Notes: generated by a model not told the origin, from the sequence alone. A stretch of DNA of 64,000 nt from Gracilaria gracilis (GCA_030374805.1 JARGSG010000205.1:1-64000); one strand, 5' to 3'. Positions 9,546 through 18,977 are shown, numbered from the stretch's first letter. Program-made: numbers and translations.

Positions 9546-10671
9546 TTACGCTTCTTCTACACGCGCATAGAACACGCCCTTGAGCAGCACCTTCTTGGGT
9601 GCCTTGGCGCCCATATCGGTGTCAGAGAGCTGTTCCGAAACAAATACGCCAGCTATCTCTCCACTGTTGGGGTCGATCTTCTGCACAGCCATCTCAATGG
9701 CGCCGTCTGTGACCTGGAACACCTTGTTGGTCTCCTTGAAAAGATCGTCCTGTCCCTCACCACCGTCAGCCTCCATGGCGGGCAGTGCCACCGCCATGTC
9801 GTAACCAGTGACTCCTCCACGGCCCTTGGGGTCCAGGAACAACCCGGTGCGGTACGACGGTACCTTGAACTCACCGCCAAACTCGGTGGCAGTGGTAATG
9901 TCCTTGCCCTCCGACTTGGCAACGAGGTTCTTGACGGTGAACAGGAACGGCACTCTCTCACCACCTGGTAATTGCACCGTTGTAGCAGCATAGTCAATTC
10001 CATCCTTCTCCTCAAACAGCAGTCCGTCATTACTGACGGACAGCGGGCCCTCAATACCGGTGAGAGTATAAGTAGCGCGCGTCATGAGCTTTGTGTCCAC
10101 AAAGCGCTTGTTGACTTCACCCTTCTTCTTGCCCGACACCTCCTCCTCCACCAGGAAGGTCTTGGGCTCCAGACATAAGTCGACGATCTTGTAGCTCTTG
10201 GAGGTGTCGAGCTTGATGGCGCCCTTGGAACCGTCCACCTCTGGGCAACGGTTGGCAAGGCCGGTTCCCTTGACCTGCGAGTAGGTGAGCTGGTCAATGT
10301 CGGACCTGGTGAGCGCGGAGGCGGATTGCGGGTGCATGAAGGCGGCGGCGGCCAGCAGCGCGACGGCAGCGCCCTGCAGCGGGGCGGATCGCAGCGCGCC
10401 CGCCAGCTTTTCGGAGTCTAGACGCGCGCGCTTGACGATAGAGTCGGCCAGCGACGCACGCACTACGCAGCGCACAGCGAGGGAGGGGGGGAAAGTGTCG
10501 GTTAGCGCGACGATACAGCGAACAAGGCACGCAGCGAAAAAGGGCGCAGAATTGCGACTGGGGAGGCTTACCTTGTGCGCGCGCGGGGGCGCGGGAGACA
10601 GACGAGAGCGCATTGGGATGGAAGGCCGAACCAGACGCGAGGGGGGTAGGGGCGATGAATCCGAAAGTCAT
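9546..10671 (-). CDS. psbO: Photosystem II manganese-stabilising protein PsbO, two exons
   Basis: Spliced as exon 1 10572-10671 and exon 2 9546-10462, giving 338 residues. PsbO binds the lumenal face of photosystem II and stabilises the manganese cluster. The transit peptide spans the intron. A hydrophobic thylakoid signal (GAAVALLAAAAF) ends at about SASA, residue 83, and the mature protein begins LTRSDIDQLTYSQVKGTGLA. The two disulphide cysteines of the family are present (ANRCPEV and VDLCLEP), as is the C-terminal beta-barrel. Without splicing, exon 2 has only a poor alternative start. With splicing, exon 1 supplies the typical N-terminus MTFGFIAPTPL. psbU is its tail-to-tail neighbour. 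Confidence 0.93.
10463..10571 (-). other. Spliceosomal intron of psbO
   Basis: A 109-nt intron with donor GTAAGC and acceptor GCGTAG, phase 1, inside the transit-peptide coding region. Removing it joins two reading frames that otherwise do not connect. It is C-rich before the acceptor. Confidence 0.85.
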
Positions 10672-10737
10672 GATGGGGGCGATGGAGCTGGTGACGGGGC
10701 GGTTGCGGAAAGGAACTGCGCTCAAAGAAGGGGACGG

Positions 10738-10770
10738 AGGGGGGGCGGGGGGGGGGGGGGGGGGCGAGGG
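10738..10770 (+). repeat. Poly-G tract upstream of psbO
   Basis: A run of G broken only by single C bases, including at least 15 consecutive G. It lies 70-100 bp upstream of the psbO start on the opposite strand, within the likely 5' leader or promoter. It could form a G-quadruplex, and it is also a place where read errors are common. Confidence 0.7.
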
Positions 10771-11157
10771 CGAACAACGGAGGGGCAGGAGCGGAAGATG
10801 AGGGGACTGAGGATTAGATAGATATCTCAAGCACTGGACCCTGGAAGGTGCGGCGCGAGCTGTGCGAGACGCCCGCACGGTGCACACAGCGACGCGCTCA
10901 TCTCAGCCTCACACGCGGCAGGCAGATCACGCGGCGCGTGGCGACGTGGCGACGTGGCCACGCGGATACGTGGGAAACGCGTCGCTGACAGCGTGTTATG
11001 CATGCAGTGCTCTGTCCAGTGCTCACGCTCACCGGCGGCCAGAGGTGCGATGGATGTGTGTGTTCCACCGCCATCGCCGTTCCGCGGTGAGCAACAGCAC
11101 GAGCGGCAGCGCGTTCGCCACGGCCTCCACCGTCGCCGCCAGCCGCCAGCCGCCGTG

Positions 11158-12747
11158 ATGCCGAGCGGCGCGCGCGCAGTGCCGGGCGCGCGCGGGCTGC
11201 CGCTGTTGGGCGAGACGCTGTCGTTCCTCGCGGACGTGAAGCGCTTCATCGACGTGCGCGTGCAGCAGTACGGCGCCACGTTCCGCACATACCTGTTCCG
11301 CACGTCCACGGTGCTGACGTGCTCGTACGAAACCGGCGCGGCGCTTCTTCTTCACGGCGAGCACGAGCACGAGCGGCGCGGCGAGCTGGACGGCGGCGCG
11401 GCGTACGCGCCGTTCCTAGCGGCGCTGTACCCCGCGCCCAACCTGGTGCTGGCAGCCGACGACGCGCCCGTGCGCGCGGCGCAGCTAGCGCTGCTGCAGC
11501 GCTGCGTGAGCGACGTGTCGGCGTTCGCGAGCCGCGCGTCGCGGCTGATGGGCGACGCGGTGCGGCGGCTGTGCGAGCGCGCGGACGGCGCGGAGCACGG
11601 CTGCGTGTCGGTGGCGCTGTACGGCACGTTCAAGCCGGTGGCGTCCGGCGCGATTCAGCAGGCGGTGCTGGGCGACATGGCGGCGCCCCAACTGGAGCGC
11701 GTGCGGCGGCTGTGCGCGCAGCACTTCAACGGCGTGGCGGCCGTGCCGCTGTCGCTGAGCGCGTTTGGCTCGCGCAACGCGCGCGCCGCCGCCGTGGAGG
11801 CGTACCACCAGCTGTCGCAGCTGCTGAGCGAGCTGGTGCACACGCGCGTGCACCGGCTGGCGGCGCAGCGCGACGGCGGCCGCATGCACGAGAACAAGTG
11901 CGCCGTGGACGTGGTGGCGCGCGCAGTGCACGACGGCGAGGCGTCGGTGGGCAACGGCGTGCAGGTGCTGCTGACGCTGCTGTCGCCGGCGGTGGCCAAG
12001 GCGGTGGCGAGCACGGCGACGATGGCGGTGGCGGTGCTGGGTGAGGCGGCGCGCGCCGCCCTGCAGCACCGTGAGCACCTCCTCCGCGTGCGCTGGACAG
12101 GACGTCCCCGGGCTGGTCCCCCAGGCTGGCCACCACGCATGCCCAGCATGCTGCTCGTACACGGCTGCCGCTGTCTCCCGCCGCTGCGGGGGCGGTACGC
12201 ATGAGCGCCACCACGTCTGCGACTGGCTGCCAGCACGTCGTCTCGGGCGCGGTGCGCCGCGGCAGCATCACGCCGCCGTCCGCCTCCCCCGCTCGTACCT
12301 GCGCTTCGCAACCGCTTGACTACGCCGTCTGCTGGGGGGGCCTCCGCGCCACGCCTGCGGGGGGCGCGCGCGGCGTGCTGGCGTGCTGGGCGGGCGGGGC
12401 AAATTCCGCCCCGCCCGGCCAACGCCGCCGCCCACGACGACGACAATGACGACGACGACAGCGACGACGGCGACCGCGCCTGCTGCCCGTTCGCGCGCGT
12501 GGGCGAGCGCGCCGCCGCCGCGGCGCCGCGCACGCCGCTCAGCTTTGGCGCCGGCGTGCGCAGCTGCCGCGGCCGCGACGTGGCGTGGGCCATGCTGCGC
12601 CGTATGGTGGGCGGCCTGCTGGCGCCGCTGTGCGTCAATGTCGCGCGCCCGCTGCCGGAGCTGCACGCAATGCGCTACATCCCCGTGCTGCGGCCCGCTG
12701 ATGACGCGCTCGTTCGCGTTTCGCGCCGCTGCAACCGCCGCGCCTGA
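11158..12747 (+). CDS. Cytochrome P450, middle interrupted (intron, frameshift or decay)
   Basis: A haem monooxygenase by its ends. The N-terminal part has the proline-rich hinge and first helix (ARGLPLLGETLSFL, then VQQYGATFRTYLF) typical of CYP26/CYP120-type P450s. The C-terminal part has the haem loop FGAGVRSCRG with the cysteine ligand, followed by the L helix. Both parts are in the same frame but separated by a TGA at 12202-12204. The expected K-helix ExxR cannot be found clearly between about 12060 and 12320, and an acidic D/N/S run sits just before the haem loop (about 12437-12470). Either an unrecognised intron spans the stop or the gene is damaged. Substrate unknown. The ATG at 11158 is the last one before the conserved hinge. 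Confidence 0.55.
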
Positions 12748-12876
12748 GCCGTTTTTTTTTTTGTGCTTTTTTCCTTTTCTCCTCGTTCGTTCCTTCCCTC
12801 TTCTTCCCCCCGCTCCCCGCTGCCGCTGCCGTTGCCGCTGCCGCTGCCGCCACCGCCACCGCCACCGCCAAGCGCC

Positions 12877-14238
12877 ATGGGCATCTTGTACAGCCATATC
12901 GTGTTCCAGCCGCCCGTGCCGCCCACTTATGGCGACGATGACGGCTGCATCACCTTTCGCGCCATTCGTACCGCCCAGCAGCAGTCCGACGATGGCAACG
13001 ACGACGATGATGATGACGGACGCGCCACCACCACCAACCTCAGCAACGACGGCTCCAATCTGGGCGCCAACTACGTGCAGCACCCGCTCTTCTACCTGCA
13101 CACCGAGCGCGGAAACACCATAGCCGCCGCCTACTTTCACCAGCCGCGCTCGCACTTTACCATCCTCTTCAGCCACGGCAACGGCGAGGACCTGGCCGTC
13201 ACCGCGTCGTACGCGCTGCAGCTGTCCAACGCGCTCAGCACCTCCGTGCTGTGCTACGACTACTCGGGCTACGGCATCTCCACCGGCTCCGCCTCCGAGG
13301 CCAACTGCTACGCCGACATCCGCGCCGCCTACGCCTACCTGCGCGAGCAGCGCCGCGTGTCGCCCAACCGCATCGTGCTGTTTGGTCGCTCGCTAGGCTC
13401 GGGGCCCACCGTGGACCTGGCCGCCGCGCTGGGTGGCGGTCTGGCCGGTGTGGTGCTCATCGCGCCACTGCTGTCGTGCGTGCGCGTAGTGTTCAACTCC
13501 GTGCCGGCCACGCCCAGCTTCGACATGTTTGCTAACGTGGACAAGATTCGGCGCGTGCAGGTGCCCGTGTTCTGCGTGCACGGCATGGTGGATAACGTGG
13601 TGCCGTTCTCGCATGCGGTGCAACTGACCAAGCGTGCGCGCTTCCCGTTGGAGCCGCTTTGGATCCGCGATGCGTCGCATAACAACCTTGAGTCGTCGCG
13701 CTTCCAATACGAGGTGTTTCTGAGGTACATGACGGTGCTGCAGCAGTTTCGCAGCTGGAGTGCGCCGCGCGAGCTTGGGGTGGAGCGGCACGAGGGGGCG
13801 CTGCGCAGGCAGTCGCGGCGCGACGCAACGCGCGGGCTGGGCAAAGTGGCGTCGTGCTTTGGGCCCAGGGCGCAGCAGGCTCGCGAGCAGGCGGCGGCTG
13901 GCGAGGAAGAGGCGGCGCGGGGCGAGGAGCAGAGCGGGGGGGCGATGATGCGCGCGTCGTCGCGTGGCAAGGTGCGGCACAAGGGCAGGAAGAAGAAGAT
14001 GAAGAGGGCGAGCAGCTCGTACGCCAACATGGGCAGCATTGTGATGCGGTCGAGGAGCGTGAAGCAGGTGCATGAGCAGGAGCTGAGGGCGCTGTGGAGC
14101 GCGTGCGATGAGCAGGGCGGCAGCAGCAAGGTGTCGAAGCGGTCGTCGTCGGAGTGGGATGGGCAGGGTTGGAGGCAGCGGAGGAGGCATGCGGAGAGGT
14201 GCGTGTCGTGGCGTGATGAGGGAGCGGTTGTGTTGTAG
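12877..14238 (+). CDS. Alpha/beta hydrolase, ABHD17 (FAM108)-like
   Basis: A 453-residue serine hydrolase. ABHD17 proteins in animals remove palmitate from membrane proteins. The triad is visible: nucleophile Ser172 in GRSLGSG, Asp237 in HGMVDNVVP, His266 in DASHNNLE. The oxyanion/lid region FSHGNGED and the family motif DYSGYGISTG are also present. The N-terminal FQPPVPPTY resembles the family, but the Cys cluster that is palmitoylated in animal ABHD17 is absent; the protein begins MG and might be myristoylated instead (inference). An acidic insert (residues 38-48) and a basic C-terminal extension of about 150 residues with KKKMKR are lineage-specific. The start is the ATG after the (CCG) leader. 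Confidence 0.85.
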   Translation: MGILYSHIVFQPPVPPTYGDDDGCITFRAIRTAQQQSDDGNDDDDDDGRATTTNLSNDGSNLGANYVQHPLFYLHTERGNTIAAAYFHQPRSHFTILFSHGNGEDLAVTASYALQLSNALSTSVLCYDYSGYGISTGSASEANCYADIRAAYAYLREQRRVSPNRIVLFGRSLGSGPTVDLAAALGGGLAGVVLIAPLLSCVRVVFNSVPATPSFDMFANVDKIRRVQVPVFCVHGMVDNVVPFSHAVQLTKRARFPLEPLWIRDASHNNLESSRFQYEVFLRYMTVLQQFRSWSAPRELGVERHEGALRRQSRRDATRGLGKVASCFGPRAQQAREQAAAGEEEAARGEEQSGGAMMRASSRGKVRHKGRKKKMKRASSSYANMGSIVMRSRSVKQVHEQELRALWSACDEQGGSSKVSKRSSSEWDGQGWRQRRRHAERCVSWRDEGAVVL

Positions 14239-14358
14239 TGTTGTTGTTGTACGTTTACTGTGTGGGGGGGCGCGTTGGCACAAAATTGGTCATGTAGAAT
14301 AGAGATGTGTGCGGTGAATACATGGAGGCGGCGGTAGTTAGCGTCGGCAAGACAGTGC

Positions 14359-14676
14359 TCAGGTGCCGGGCTTCCATTGCTCGCACTTGGAGCACACCTC
14401 GTGATCACAGTCGCGCCCGATGCAGAAGCGGTGGCGATTGAGGCCGGAGTAGAACTCGCCAAAGTTGCACTTGCAGCACACCCACACGCCGCCCTTGGTG
14501 GACAGAATGCAGTCGGAATGGCCGCACACGCAGTCGTAGCTGCGACAGTCCGGGTGCAGACGGCGCTCGCACATGAGCAACGCGTTGGTGCGCGGATGGC
14601 GGCGCGCGTTGTCGCAGAAGCACGTCTCCTGTACCGTGTGGCCGCAGCGATACGACGTGCGCACAAAGTAGCACAT
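14359..14676 (-). CDS. Small cysteine-rich protein, probably zinc-binding
   Basis: A 105-residue protein with about 18 cysteines and several histidines spaced as CX2C-like pairs: YRCGHTVQETCFC, CVCGHSDC, VWVCCKCNFGEF, CIGRDCDHEVCSKC. This points to two or more zinc sites of RING/PHD-like character, though no named domain is recognised. There is no signal peptide. It converges on the ABHD17-like gene and shares a GC-rich upstream region with the UBX gene. Similar Cys/His proteins occur in fungi and algae without known function. The codon composition and clean open frame support a real gene. Confidence 0.6.
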   Translation of the reverse strand: MCYFVRTSYRCGHTVQETCFCDNARRHPRTNALLMCERRLHPDCRSYDCVCGHSDCILSTKGGVWVCCKCNFGEFYSGLNRHRFCIGRDCDHEVCSKCEQWKPGT

Positions 14677-14730
14677 GTTGGCGACGCGGGCGCGGCGCGT
14701 TTACTGCTGCGCGGCGCGTTTGCTGCTGCG

Positions 14731-14875
14731 CGGCTGCGGACGGCTGGGGGCGGCTGCGGACGGCTGTGGGCAGCTGCGGGGCGGCTGCGGACGGCTGGGG
14801 GCGGCTGCGGACGGCTGTGGGCAGCTGCGGGGCGGCTGCGGGGCGGCTGCGGGGCGGCTGCTGCGGGCGGCTGCG
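14731..14875. repeat. GC-rich tandem repeat, 51-bp and 11-bp periods
   Basis: Two near-perfect copies of a 51-bp unit built on CGGCTGCGGACGGCTG, followed by about three copies of an 11-bp unit CGGCTGCGGGG. It lies directly upstream of the Cys-rich gene. Long open frames across it on both strands are artefacts of GC composition. Confidence 0.75.
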
Positions 14876-15020
14876 GCGCGCTTGACGCCGAAGGGGGCGC
14901 ACAGCTAAAGCGGGCGGGAGGGGGGGACACGCGCGCGCGCGCGCCTGTGGTGCGTGACGCGTTTTATATAATATCGATAACATTGTGCGATTGCGCGCGC
15001 GCAAGCGGCTGTGGAACATG

Positions 15021-15051
15021 CCGCCGCCGCCGCCGCTGCCGCCGCCGCTGC

Positions 15052-15082
<31 letters not shown>

Positions 15083-15091
15083 GCCGCCGCC
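15021..15091 (+). repeat. (CCG)n microsatellite
   Basis: About 24 CCG-type triplets with four CTG-variant units, in the non-coding region between the Cys-rich gene and the UBX gene. A GCGCGCGCGC tract at about 14930-14943 lies nearby. Confidence 0.8.
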
Positions 15092-15371
15092 CAGCCAGCC
15101 ACGCGCCACGCGCCACGCGCCACGCGCGCAGGCGGCAGCGTCTGCAGCGGCGACGCACAGCCGCGGCGGCGGCGGCGGCGCACAGCGGCGCAGGCAACGG
15201 TCAGCCAGCAAACGGCGGCGGTGGCGGCGCCGTCATGATCATATCCGGAGATGATGAGCGAGCGGCAGAGGCGCGCGAGCTCACACCCGCCGCCGTCGGT
15301 GTGCGTGCATGGCTGGCGCCGCACCTGCTGCCCGCCCGCCGCTGCGGCTCAACAGCGCGCGTGCCGCGTGT

Positions 15372-15440
15372 GCAGCTGTCCAGCTGTCCAGCTGTCCAGC
15401 TCTCACAGCTGTCCAGCTATCCAGCTGCGCAGCTGTGCAG
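15372..15440 (+). promoter_or_regulatory. Cluster of CAGCTG palindromes (tandem 9-bp repeats)
   Basis: The 9-mer CAGCTGTCC is repeated at least four times with variants, giving about six CAGCTG dyads in 70 bp, some 180-250 bp upstream of the UBX-protein start. CAGCTG is an E-box-type dyad that bHLH proteins can bind. A regulatory role is inference; it may be only a minisatellite. Confidence 0.45.
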
Positions 15441-15623
15441 CGCAAGCGCGCACCCTCCACCGCGCCCATTTAGCCGCCGCCAGCCGCGCCGTCAGCACGC
15501 GCCGCGCCCGTCCCGTCTAAAACTTTCGCCCTTCGCCCTTCGCGCTTTGCGCATTCGCCTTTCCGCCGCGCTCCCCCCCCTCCCCCCCTTCCTTCGCCCG
15601 TGCCGCCGCCGCCCCACCCCGCC

Positions 15624-17111
15624 ATGCAAGTGCCCGCGCACCTCGTCGCCCAGTTCTGCGCCGTCACCACGGCCGACGCCCCGCTGGCCGCGCAGCTGCT
15701 GAGCGACAACGCCATGGACATGGACGCCGCCATCTCCTCATTTTTCGCCATCCAGGAGGCGGGCGGCCTCCCCACGTCGTCGTCGTCGTCGCCGCCGCCG
15801 CCGACGCAATCCACCACGCAGCCGCGCCCGCCCACGCCGCCCTCGCCGCCCGTGCGCGCGCCGCTGCCGCAGGTGGTGGACCGTCTGCTGCCGGCGGTAC
15901 GTCCGCCGCGCACGCCGCACATCGACGACCCGTTCGCTTCCTCCGAGGGCACGCCGCGCTCGGACCGTCTGTCGGAGCTCTTCCGCCCGCCCACCGACCT
16001 CATCTTCTCGGGCGCCTTTGACGAGGCGCTGCGGCTGGCCAACGCGCGCCACATGTGGCTGTTGGTCAACATTCAGCGCGCCGACGTCTTTGCGTGCCAC
16101 GCCATGAACCGCGACGTGTGGTCCGACGCCCCGCTGCAGCAGCTCATCTCCTCGCACTTTGTCTTCCTGCAGCGCGACGAGCGCACGCATGACGGCATGC
16201 GCTACAAGCGCTTCTACCCGTATCACCAGCCGCCGCACGTCGCCGTCGTCGACCCCCGCTCGCGCGAGCGCGTTCGCACCTGGGGCGGCGATGGAGACCC
16301 CATCTCCAAGCGCCAGCTGCTGGCCGACCTGGAGGACTTTGTGGGCAGCAATTCACTGCACGATGATTCCGCCGTTAGGGGAGCGCCGAGTAGCACGCTG
16401 TCCACCACCAGAGCCTCCGTGCCCGTGCCCGCGCCCGCGCCTGCGCCTGCGCCTGCGCCAGCGCCAGCGCCTGCGTCCACCCCATCGGACAACACTTCGG
16501 TCCAAACCCGTGGCGCCGATGTGGAGGAAGACATGATGGCCGCCGCAATTGCCGCCAGCATGGAGCAATACGCGCCGCAAAATGGCCCCGCTCAGCCTAA
16601 CGGCCACAACGTGCACGACTTGCAGCGTCATACAAGTCGGCTGCTTTCGGCCACCAACCCGGCTCTCAACCGACACCGCTCTCTTCGCGCTGAGCAGGAC
16701 AGCGCCTTTGAAGAGTCTTTGGCGCTGGACCGCGCCAGGGAGGAGAGCCAGAAGAGCGAGGCGTTGCGGAAACAAAAGGAGGAACAGGAGCAGCAGATAC
16801 GCCGCCAGCAGAGAACGCAGCGGCGCGAGCAGAAGCGGAAACGTATCCCGGCGCCGCCCGCGGACGGTGTGAGCGAAGGCGTGCGCGAAATCATGTTCCG
16901 ATTGCCCGACGGAAAGCGCCTGCAGCGACGCTTTTACGAAGACAATACCATTGGCGATTTGTATGACTATGTGGAGGTTGAGGTTGACACACTATCCGAG
17001 GGGAGTTTTGAGATTGTACAGCCTTTCCCCAAGCTCACTTTTGAAGACAGGCACGCTCGCTTGCACCCTCTACCACGTAGGGCTGCTCTGATTGTCGGGC
17101 TCAAACAATGA
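15624..17111 (+). CDS. UBA-UAS-UBX protein, Cdc48/p97 adaptor (UBXN7/Ubx5-like)
   Basis: A 495-residue protein of the ubiquitin-proteasome system. UBX proteins bring ubiquitylated substrates to the ATPase Cdc48/p97. Domains in order: UBA-like fold (5-45, FCAVTTADAPLAAQLL), Pro-rich linker, thioredoxin-like UAS (about 118-240, WLLVNIQRADVFACHAMNRD), a Pro-Ala repeat (about 270-290), a UIM-like helix (MMAAAIAASMEQ, near 310), a Glu/Gln/Arg-rich coiled coil (about 370-405), and the C-terminal UBX (about 415-495, MFRLPDGKRLQRRFY). The start at 15624 begins exactly at the UBA; the eight codons upstream in frame are Pro-rich leader. Confidence 0.88.
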   Translation: MQVPAHLVAQFCAVTTADAPLAAQLLSDNAMDMDAAISSFFAIQEAGGLPTSSSSSPPPPTQSTTQPRPPTPPSPPVRAPLPQVVDRLLPAVRPPRTPHIDDPFASSEGTPRSDRLSELFRPPTDLIFSGAFDEALRLANARHMWLLVNIQRADVFACHAMNRDVWSDAPLQQLISSHFVFLQRDERTHDGMRYKRFYPYHQPPHVAVVDPRSRERVRTWGGDGDPISKRQLLADLEDFVGSNSLHDDSAVRGAPSSTLSTTRASVPVPAPAPAPAPAPAPAPASTPSDNTSVQTRGADVEEDMMAAAIAASMEQYAPQNGPAQPNGHNVHDLQRHTSRLLSATNPALNRHRSLRAEQDSAFEESLALDRAREESQKSEALRKQKEEQEQQIRRQQRTQRREQKRKRIPAPPADGVSEGVREIMFRLPDGKRLQRRFYEDNTIGDLYDYVEVEVDTLSEGSFEIVQPFPKLTFEDRHARLHPLPRRAALIVGLKQ

Positions 17112-17867
17112 TTTCGGAGAGCCTTGTAGAGTAGCGAATCACAAACTTTGCCGGTGTCTTGGTTTGCAGGCGGCTACACGTAGAGGGCGGGGGTAAAGAG
17201 ATGCCATCTCGGTACGTGTTAATAATTGATGGCATCATGTTCACAAGCTGTATTGATGGTAGATAAATGACACCCTTACGTATACCTGTACACGTACTTG
17301 TTCTTGGGCGTTGCTGAACAGCAGTTTGATGCGTTTGCAACGGTAAGTTACAGTAAGGTTACCGTGCTCTGGTCGCGTCTATTAGAGCCATTGGACTCCA
17401 ATGATTGGAGAAGAAGACAGTGCATCGGCACTGGACGTGCACTCGCCGTGTCCGTGGGGCACGCGATGGGGCGCCGGTGCTCGCGATGAAAACGGCGTGT
17501 TTTCCGAAAAGCAGCCAACCAGCGCAGACGGCAGCTGCTGCGAGCAGAGTCTGCCCAGACGGCGCCGCTTCAGCAATGCATCCGCCTGTACGAGCGCCAA
17601 TCACAGCGCAGCAGCGCACGAGCGCATCCGAGCCCGTCCCCCATTTAATAGCCTTAGTAAACTGCGCTTAGCTCGCTGCTCGCCGAGTCTCTCCTCGCCC
17701 CTCTAGAGAGGAGCTAGATAAGTTATCTGCGTGCCGTGCGCCGCCTTCTCCAACCGCTGCTTTGCTCCAGATTGCTCTTGTCCTCCCCAGTACGCCTCTC
17801 CCTCCGTGTAGGCCCCCCTCAGCCCCACTTTCGTGCTATACAAATCGTTGCTCAACGCGCTCCCGCC
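17112..17867. other. Intergenic region upstream of the Rxt3-like gene
   Basis: No gene recognised in about 750 bp. It serves as 3' region of the UBX gene and promoter/leader of the next. Pyrimidine-rich sequence from about 17680 to 17860 fits a 5' leader. Confidence 0.5.
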
Positions 17868-18977
17868 ATGAAACGCGCCAGACCGTCTTCGATGCGCAGA
17901 GACTCCGCCTCTGTCGACGGCAGCACAGCTGCTCGTAGACCGCTCATGGAACATATTCACCCTCTTCAATCCCACAGCAGGCGTCACCACGACAGCCGTG
18001 GCTCACGCTCATCCAAACGCACACGACTCTCAGAGCCTTCTTCGTCCTCCCGTCCCCCGCTGCCCCCACACTCAAGCCCGCACTTCGTGTATGCTCCAAA
18101 CCGCTACATGGACGTCGACAAGCTCTTGAAGGCTCGCAGCGAGCGTGTTGTCACAGTCCATCTCCCTTCAGATCATTTCACCTTGTCCAATGCAGCCATT
18201 CGCAACCGCTTTCTCTGGGGCACTGATGCTTACACAGACGACTCTGACCTTGTCGCTGTGCTCGTCCACACAGGCTTTGCAACCTTGGAATCGAAACCAA
18301 CCTTTGAATATCTCTCTGTCAAGCTCAAACTGCAACGACATGTGCCCAAAGCATCTCTGCCGTTCACCGCTTCCGAACGATTCGGTTTGTCCTCAAGAGC
18401 CTGGAGTTCATCCTACAATGGTGCTCGAATGTCAGTTCAGTCAGTTCAAGCAGTTGCAGCAGACCGCAAGTTTGTCAAGAGGCGCCACACCCCCGTTCTC
18501 TCTACCGTACCCATACCGGGTATTGTGGTGGCTGGTCGTGCACCGGTACCAAAGGCAACCAAGTCCGCTCTTCGGAAACCAGCTCCGGTCATCTGTTTTG
18601 ATATGCTTAACAAACCATGTCAGATTTACAACATCAACCAAGTTACATCTCTTAATGACGATGAACGCAGTCCTATCAAGAGGCTGCAACGTGAGGTTAT
18701 GTACGTCGAAAATGATATGCACCGCTATGAAGTTAGTCGAGTGAACAATCGTCACAACGTGGTGCGCTTCGGACAAGTTAGGAACACCGCCGTAATGCAA
18801 GAAATGCTCGCTGAGCTCGGCCTTCAGGACAAAGTTGAATGTCCAATGCGTAAGGCTGACTTGGCAAACGTTCAAGAGCTCCCGTGGAACGAGCTTGACT
18901 GGGATACACGAGGAGTTACCGTCAAAGGCGATTGGTATCCACTAACCAAACTATCTTTTCAGAAGCTCCGCGAGTGA
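17868..18977 (+). CDS. Rxt3-like protein (Rpd3L histone deacetylase complex)
   Basis: A 369-residue protein, probably nuclear. The core signature FLWGTDAYTDDSDLVAVLVH at about 116-134 matches the Rxt3 family, whose yeast member is a subunit of the Rpd3L histone deacetylase complex. The N-terminal 75 residues are Ser/Arg-rich and disordered (RRHHDSRGSRSSKRTR), a likely nuclear localisation signal. The conserved part continues to the C-terminus with YEVSRVNNRHNVVRFGQ. The start is the first ATG of the conserved-composition segment, in GCCATGA; the frame is open further upstream but in pyrimidine-rich leader. Confidence 0.75.
   Translation: MKRARPSSMRRDSASVDGSTAARRPLMEHIHPLQSHSRRHHDSRGSRSSKRTRLSEPSSSSRPPLPPHSSPHFVYAPNRYMDVDKLLKARSERVVTVHLPSDHFTLSNAAIRNRFLWGTDAYTDDSDLVAVLVHTGFATLESKPTFEYLSVKLKLQRHVPKASLPFTASERFGLSSRAWSSSYNGARMSVQSVQAVAADRKFVKRRHTPVLSTVPIPGIVVAGRAPVPKATKSALRKPAPVICFDMLNKPCQIYNINQVTSLNDDERSPIKRLQREVMYVENDMHRYEVSRVNNRHNVVRFGQVRNTAVMQEMLAELGLQDKVECPMRKADLANVQELPWNELDWDTRGVTVKGDWYPLTKLSFQKLRE

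Noticed and set aside
11655-12638. Minus-strand frames opposite the P450 (up to 327 codons)
   Set aside because: Low-complexity Arg/Ala composition; the plus strand has the P450 hinge and haem loop.
13335-14930. 531-codon minus-strand frame
   Set aside because: Antisense of the ABHD17-like gene and repeats in a GC-rich region that has few stops in any frame; the sense product has a complete catalytic triad.
14377-15702. 441-codon plus-strand open frame rich in Ala, Arg and Cys
   Set aside because: It runs through the GC tandem repeats, the CCG tract and the antisense of the Cys-rich gene; composition is repeat-driven and it overlaps the UBX start.
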